Shown piece by piece: positions 15,574 to 19,669 of a DNA stretch of 19,669 nt (its first letter is position 1; every line of letters starts with the position of its first letter). This stretch comes from JAPLKX01 sp035530195. Lineage in GTDB: Bacteria; Hydrogenedentota; Hydrogenedentia; Hydrogenedentales; SLHB01. The notes under the pieces were generated by a model. The model did no database searches. It worked only from the letters and a program-made list of their open reading frames with translations, and had not been told where the DNA came from. The position numbers and the translations under genes were made by a program. The stretch spans positions 1 through 19,669 of the forward strand of contig DATKVG010000161.1 in NCBI GenBank assembly GCA_035530195.1, written 5' to 3'.

Positions 15574-18500
15574 TCACGGCACGTACGGCCCGTCAATCAT
15601 GCCGATCGGACATCCACGAAGCGTGTCCATGCCATCGCCGCCGGTCGTGTCGACTACGATCACGTACGTGGTTCTGTCGCGCACGCTGTACCGCGGGGCC
15701 TCCGGCGTGTCGCTGAAATGGGCGATGTCGCTTCCTCCGCCTCGGATTCCATCGTTGCCCGCGCCGCCCGTCAAATGATTGATGCCGTCCTCGCCGTACA
15801 GGATGTCCGCGCCCCCGTTGCCATACAGGACGTCGTTGCCCGGCCCGCCCGTAAGCAGGTCGGCGCCCGCGCCGCCCGTCAGCACGTCGTTGCCGCCGTT
15901 GCCGCGAAGCGTCACCGGCCCCGCCGCACCTGACCAGTCAATCGTGTCGTCGCCGTCCCCGCCGACGAACTCTTCAAACCCGCTCGCACCGGTCATCGAA
16001 AACGCCCCGTAGCCGTTGGCGAGCACGAGCCGGTCGCCCGTTCCCGCGCCGCCCGCCGTGGTGTCCCCACCGCCCGCGTCTTCCACCACCACCCGGTCGT
16101 TGTCGCCGTCCCCGCCGTCCGCGTTATCGTTGCCGGCGCCCGTGTACAACGTGTCTGTCCCCGCGCCGCCGGCAAGCGTATCGTTCCCGTCTTCTCCATA
16201 GACGTAATCCTGCCCGTCGCCGCCGGTCAACGTGTCGTTACCCGTGAACCCGCGCAGGATGTCATTGCCCGACCCGCCAGTCAGCGTGTCGTCGCCTCCG
16301 TTGCCGCGCATCTCGAGCGCCACCGTCGCGTCCGACCAGTCTACGGAATCGTTGCCGTCGCCGCCGGAGAATTTCTCAAATCCGGCGCAGCCGCTCATGG
16401 TGAAAGTGCCGTACCCGTTCGCCAGGAGCAGTTTATCGCCACTGTCCGGGCCTCCATCGTAGACCTGGCTGGTGTTGGCCGGCTGGGCCAGAACGACCAG
16501 GTCGGTTCCTGCACCTCCGTAGGATTCGTCGTCACCGCTGCCGGGATACAATATGTCGTTGCCGCCCTCACCGTACAAATGATCGTTGCCGTTGTCGCCG
16601 TACAGCCGGTCATTCCCCTCCCCGCCGAACACGTAGTCGTTTCCATTGACGCCGCGCAGGCTGTCGTTGCCGTCAAACCCGAGCATAAGGTCGGCATTAG
16701 GCAGGCCCAATTCGTCGTCTTCGTTAATCCCCAGGCCCTCCAACGTATCCGCCCCGTTCGTGCCTGCAATGAGATTGTAGGACACACCCCCGAAAACCAG
16801 CGCCAGCGTGCCACCCGGCACGGCTGTGACGCCATCCCGCTCCGGGACCGTGTCCGTAACCGTGACATCGCCGCTGATTTCCAGGGTGTAGGTATACTCG
16901 GCGGGAGCGCCGGTAAACGACGGGCATTGGGCTATCCCGACCGTCGTAGCCGCGGTCTGCGCCGGAAGCACCACACTATAGTTAGACGAATACGACGCCC
17001 GCAGGGGCCAACTCGTTCCGTTTGCGCCGGTCGCCTCAACGAGCCACGTCTGCTCCCAGACATCGTCCTCGTACATGGTCACCGGCTCCGACGGGTTAGG
17101 CTGTATCGTGTAAAAAGGAGAACCCGCCACGTAACCTGGATATCGTATGTCGTCCAACGCGGCATCGCTCCTGTCGCTTGATCCGGTAACCATCCGGAAC
17201 CGCGCCTTCTTCAGCCCCGAATGGACCGAAAGATCCACCGCCTCACGCCACCACTGATTGGTTTGGTCGCCGGTCACGCTCCACAGGGTCGTCCAGCCGC
17301 CCACGCCATCCTCCAACTCAAGGTACAGAGTCCCCATCCCCGTTCCGTACATGTGGTAGTAAAAAGATATTTCGGGCGTGCCGTTGTCGAGGTCCATAAC
17401 GGGCCCCTCTAAAATCGCCGTCTCGCTCGGGTAGTTGCCAGTGGCTTCGGTGTAAACGTAATATTGGCCGTTGTATGCGGCATCCGGGCCGGTGTTGTTG
17501 GTGGGCGTAGCGCCCGTGTAGCGTGTCCAGTCGAAGTTATCCCCGCCAGCATTGATCCACTCGCCGAGTCCTGCTTCGAAATCGGCCCGTTTCTCACCGT
17601 AATAGAATGGCACGGGCCCTTTGCCGCTCGTGTTGTCGTAGACAAAGAAGTTCACGTCGTCGGTGTCGTAAAAATCCTCCGACACGCACCAGCTTTCCGG
17701 GATGTTCCAGCCGACAATGCACCGGATCTGGTGCTCGCCAGCAATGTTGTCGGGCGTGAACCGAAGAACGTACGTGTAACAGGAGTAGACCTGCGGCACA
17801 TAAGCTTTCTTCTGCCAAGTTCCTGTGGGGCTGTTCCGGTAGTAGATATAAAGGCGGTCGCCGGTATATGCGTATCCGCAGGAAGCCGATTTTATCTCTA
17901 CCGTGCAAGCCACCTCGATTTGCTCGTTGAAGTCCACCTCGGTCTTGTCGAGATTGATTTCATAAATGCTCTCGTCACCCCCGTCGCCGTAGCCGCACGA
18001 ATCGAAGGTGTTGTCGAATGCTTCCGGCGGGCCTGTGGAACAGTCGCCGCCCCATACTTGCGCACCGGTGCGCGGCAACGAGTCCGGTAATGTCAGCGTG
18101 CCCGTTATGTCTCCGCAGGAACCGTCCAGGCACTGCACGCCGGTTGTCACGGCGAAGTACTGGCAATTGCCCACCTGGGTTGGCACCGAGACCACGTAAG
18201 GCTCCAGCCGTCCTATCGAGCCAAGCGGCGGCAACGACTGGTCGACCGCATAGGTTGCATTGAAAACGAGGATCGGATTATTGCTGTATGCCAGCCGAAT
18301 GTAGCCGCTTTCGCCCCAACTCGCGCCCCAACTGTTCTTGATAATCCAGTACGAGCCGCTATCGCTGTACCCGACCAGCAAGACGGCATGGTTGGGCTGC
18401 GAGACCGAGCACGTATAAACGCCGCCCGTATACGAAGACCAGCCGGTCGCATCGACAATCACTGAAAGCGGCCCGTTCTCGAGCAAGGCTTCCTTGTGGA

Positions 18501-19572
18501 CCGTGGCGGTGTTCAGAATATAACTGTAGTCGGTTACGTAGGCGGCGCCGCCTTGCCAACCGGAACAGAGGTTGCACGGCCACTCCGTGGTGCACGTGCC
18601 CGTGCCGCTGTTCCAGTTCTTGCAACCCAGGTAGGGAAAACAGGCCTCATCGGCCACGCCGGGATACTTTATGAAGTCAAGCGCAGTATCGTTCCATCCC
18701 CCGTTGCAGTCCCCGACGCATTCACACGAGACCAGATGCTGCTCGCTGAGATCGTAATCGAGGGTCGGATCGTTGCCGTCGATGTTCAACCGCGCTTCAA
18801 CCGCCGCAATTGCCGAAAAAGCCCAGCAACTGCCGCAGGCCGCCTGATCGCGCACCGGCGTTACCCAATTCTGTCCGCCCGAGTTGCGCCAGTCAAAGGC
18901 CGCCGGAGGCGTGCCCAGGGTCGCCGGTGTTACGGCTTCCGCCTTGACGACGGCGCTTGTGGGCGACAGGCCCGTTTTTTTTTCTTTGTAGACGATCCGG
19001 GCTGAGGGCTTTTGCTGAAACCCGGCGGGTTGCATGTCCTCGAGGGAATCGCCGTTCATTTCCATCAATTCACGCAGGGGTATTTCTTTCTTGTTCCGAC
19101 CGCGCGAAACGCACACCGCGTATTCTTCAATATACGCGCCCCGGTTAACGCGCTTGGTCTTGATGTCATACCCGTGACGCGCGGCATACGAGTGTTCCTG
19201 CCCCACTTTCCCTTTGTAGAAGTCCCATGCGTCATATTCGATGCCCGGCGCCACGACGCAGATGCCTCTCTCGCCTTCCGCGGTCGAGGCAAGCCGGTAT
19301 TCGTATCCGAGCTTTTGGCAGTACAACGCCGCTGGATTCGCCATCCCTTTCACCGCCCCCGCCACTTGGCGGCGCGAGTCCGGTGGCGTCTTGTCCGCGC
19401 TCGCGGGTCCGGTCGCCTCGGGAGTCCCCTGTATGGCGGCATTGGGAGCGGGTGATTTGCCCGTGTCTGTTGCGTCACCCCCGGCCGCAAGGCACGTCAC
19501 CGCCGTCAGAAGCACTGTGATCGCTACGGAAGAGGTTCTTAACGGAAGTCGCGGAACGCTGGCGTGATTCAT
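15574..19572 (-). CDS. Exported modular papain-family (C1A) protease with DUF333, MAM and RTX repeats
   Basis: The protein has 1332 residues from ATG 19572, with AGGGG about eight bases upstream. A signal peptide (about 1-30) is followed by a low-complexity linker, then a DUF333-like domain (about 76-136, starting ANPAALYCQKLG). A basic segment (about 155-215) may be the propeptide. The C1A domain (about 225-432) has Gln243, Cys249 in CGSCWAF, His395 in NHAVLLVGY and Asn413 in KNSWG, so the active site is complete. The CNGGW loop and several cysteine pairs are also typical. Next comes a cysteine-rich beta region (about 433-650) I cannot assign, then a MAM domain (about 664-810: DFEAGLGEW, DFDWTR, NTGPDAA, ISFYYHMYGTGMGTL). 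An Ig-like stretch follows, and finally RTX beta-roll repeats (about 933-1290) and a short tail. It is probably a secreted or surface cysteine endopeptidase stabilised by calcium, maybe self-processed. It is transcribed alone and ends at a strong terminator. Confidence 0.92.
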   Translation of the reverse strand: MNHASVPRLPLRTSSVAITVLLTAVTCLAAGGDATDTGKSPAPNAAIQGTPEATGPASADKTPPDSRRQVAGAVKGMANPAALYCQKLGYEYRLASTAEGERGICVVAPGIEYDAWDFYKGKVGQEHSYAARHGYDIKTKRVNRGAYIEEYAVCVSRGRNKKEIPLRELMEMNGDSLEDMQPAGFQQKPSARIVYKEKKTGLSPTSAVVKAEAVTPATLGTPPAAFDWRNSGGQNWVTPVRDQAACGSCWAFSAIAAVEARLNIDGNDPTLDYDLSEQHLVSCECVGDCNGGWNDTALDFIKYPGVADEACFPYLGCKNWNSGTGTCTTEWPCNLCSGWQGGAAYVTDYSYILNTATVHKEALLENGPLSVIVDATGWSSYTGGVYTCSVSQPNHAVLLVGYSDSGSYWIIKNSWGASWGESGYIRLAYSNNPILVFNATYAVDQSLPPLGSIGRLEPYVVSVPTQVGNCQYFAVTTGVQCLDGSCGDITGTLTLPDSLPRTGAQVWGGDCSTGPPEAFDNTFDSCGYGDGGDESIYEINLDKTEVDFNEQIEVACTVEIKSASCGYAYTGDRLYIYYRNSPTGTWQKKAYVPQVYSCYTYVLRFTPDNIAGEHQIRCIVGWNIPESWCVSEDFYDTDDVNFFVYDNTSGKGPVPFYYGEKRADFEAGLGEWINAGGDNFDWTRYTGATPTNNTGPDAAYNGQYYVYTEATGNYPSETAILEGPVMDLDNGTPEISFYYHMYGTGMGTLYLELEDGVGGWTTLWSVTGDQTNQWWREAVDLSVHSGLKKARFRMVTGSSDRSDAALDDIRYPGYVAGSPFYTIQPNPSEPVTMYEDDVWEQTWLVEATGANGTSWPLRASYSSNYSVVLPAQTAATTVGIAQCPSFTGAPAEYTYTLEISGDVTVTDTVPERDGVTAVPGGTLALVFGGVSYNLIAGTNGADTLEGLGINEDDELGLPNADLMLGFDGNDSLRGVNGNDYVFGGEGNDRLYGDNGNDHLYGEGGNDILYPGSGDDESYGGAGTDLVVLAQPANTSQVYDGGPDSGDKLLLANGYGTFTMSGCAGFEKFSGGDGNDSVDWSDATVALEMRGNGGDDTLTGGSGNDILRGFTGNDTLTGGDGQDYVYGEDGNDTLAGGAGTDTLYTGAGNDNADGGDGDNDRVVVEDAGGGDTTAGGAGTGDRLVLANGYGAFSMTGASGFEEFVGGDGDDTIDWSGAAGPVTLRGNGGNDVLTGGAGADLLTGGPGNDVLYGNGGADILYGEDGINHLTGGAGNDGIRGGGSDIAHFSDTPEAPRYSVRDRTTYVIVVDTTGGDGMDTLRGCPIGMIDGPYVP
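15718..16776 (-). repeat. RTX (GGxGxDxLx) calcium-binding repeat region, about 22 nonapeptides in two related blocks
   Basis: Glycine-aspartate nonapeptides such as GGEGNDRLYG, GNGGDDTLTG, GGSGNDILRG and GGPGNDVLYG run with interruptions. Two interruptions are copies of each other: a GDKLLLANGYG...GFEKFSGG block (about residues 1046-1098) and a GDRLVLANGYG...GFEEFVGG block (about 1178-1236), some 132 residues apart, each followed by a WSxA turn and further nonapeptides. RTX repeats of this kind fold into calcium-bound beta-rolls in known proteins. Confidence 0.9.
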
Positions 19573-19620
19573 AGTAATCGCCCCTGATCCAAGTAAAATG
19601 CCACTTTCTCAACAAATAAG

Positions 19621-19644
19621 CCGCTATCCCGTTTAGGAAAGCGG
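19621..19644. promoter_or_regulatory. Imperfect hairpin in the leader of the papain-RTX gene
   Basis: CCGCTATCC (19621-19629) and GGAAAGCGG (19636-19644) pair at eight of nine positions over a six-base loop. On the minus strand the stem is followed by CTTATTTGTT, a weak T-rich run. It could therefore end a transcript coming from beyond the right edge, or act as a leader structure about 50 bases before the ATG at 19572. I found no convincing promoter hexamers in 19573-19669. Confidence 0.3.
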
Positions 19645-19669
19645 TTGTACACTCTCTGGCCGCTTGCCA

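Noticed and set aside
15718..16776. CRISPR-like or satellite repeats suggested by the recurring GC-rich short motifs
   Set aside because: The periodicity is 27 bases in frame and encodes RTX nonapeptides. There are no identical repeats with unique spacers.

Overview
The window is a GC-rich bacterial segment of standard bacterial style: ATG/GTG starts, Shine-Dalgarno sites, genes overlapping by one to four bases, and Sec-type signal peptides. It suggests a Gram-negative environmental bacterium with a large secreted proteome and a surface polysaccharide pathway. The mix of choice-of-anchor-D/EF-hand repeat proteins, a secreted GH2 hydrolase, a sulfatase-like remnant and a papain-RTX giant would fit the Planctomycetes/Lentisphaerae/Hydrogenedentes neighbourhood, but no marker gene is present, so this placement is inference.

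Layout. (1) 1-3172, minus strand: an exported protein running off the left edge, built from about 280-residue units in tandem. Three are complete and a fourth is cut. Each unit joins two EF-hand-like calcium loops to a choice-of-anchor-D (ASPM/SPD-2/Hydin-like) beta domain. (2) 3173-3844: a 672-base divergent intergenic region holding a candidate promoter, a candidate structured leader RNA, an operator-like repeat, an AT-rich patch and a short remnant resembling a sulfatase C-terminus. (3) 3845-7579, plus strand: a secreted multidomain glycoside hydrolase family 2 enzyme. (4) 7581-15460, minus strand: seven genes, each overlapping the next, in transcription order flippase, polysaccharide pyruvyl transferase family protein, O-antigen ligase/polymerase-like protein, GT2, GT4, methyltransferase and WecG/TagA-type glycosyltransferase. 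(5) 15461-15573: a strong sigma70-like promoter for this operon, placed so that its transcript may be leaderless, immediately downstream of a rho-independent terminator for the next unit. (6) 15574-19572, minus strand: a 1332-residue exported protein with DUF333, a papain-type C1A protease with an intact catalytic set, a MAM domain and a long RTX beta-roll tail. (7) 19573-19669: its leader with an imperfect hairpin.

How the parts may work together. The seven-gene operon looks like the assembly half of an exopolysaccharide or O-antigen pathway: sugar additions on an undecaprenyl carrier at the cytoplasmic face, pyruvyl or methyl decoration, flipping, and polymerisation or ligation outside. The initiating phosphoglycosyl transferase and the outer-membrane export parts are not in the window. 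The flanking genes encode secreted, calcium-dependent-looking proteins and a polysaccharide hydrolase, so the region has a cell-surface and extracellular-matrix theme. Long open frames on the opposite strand of the operon and of the 1-3172 gene are codon-bias shadows and are not annotated.
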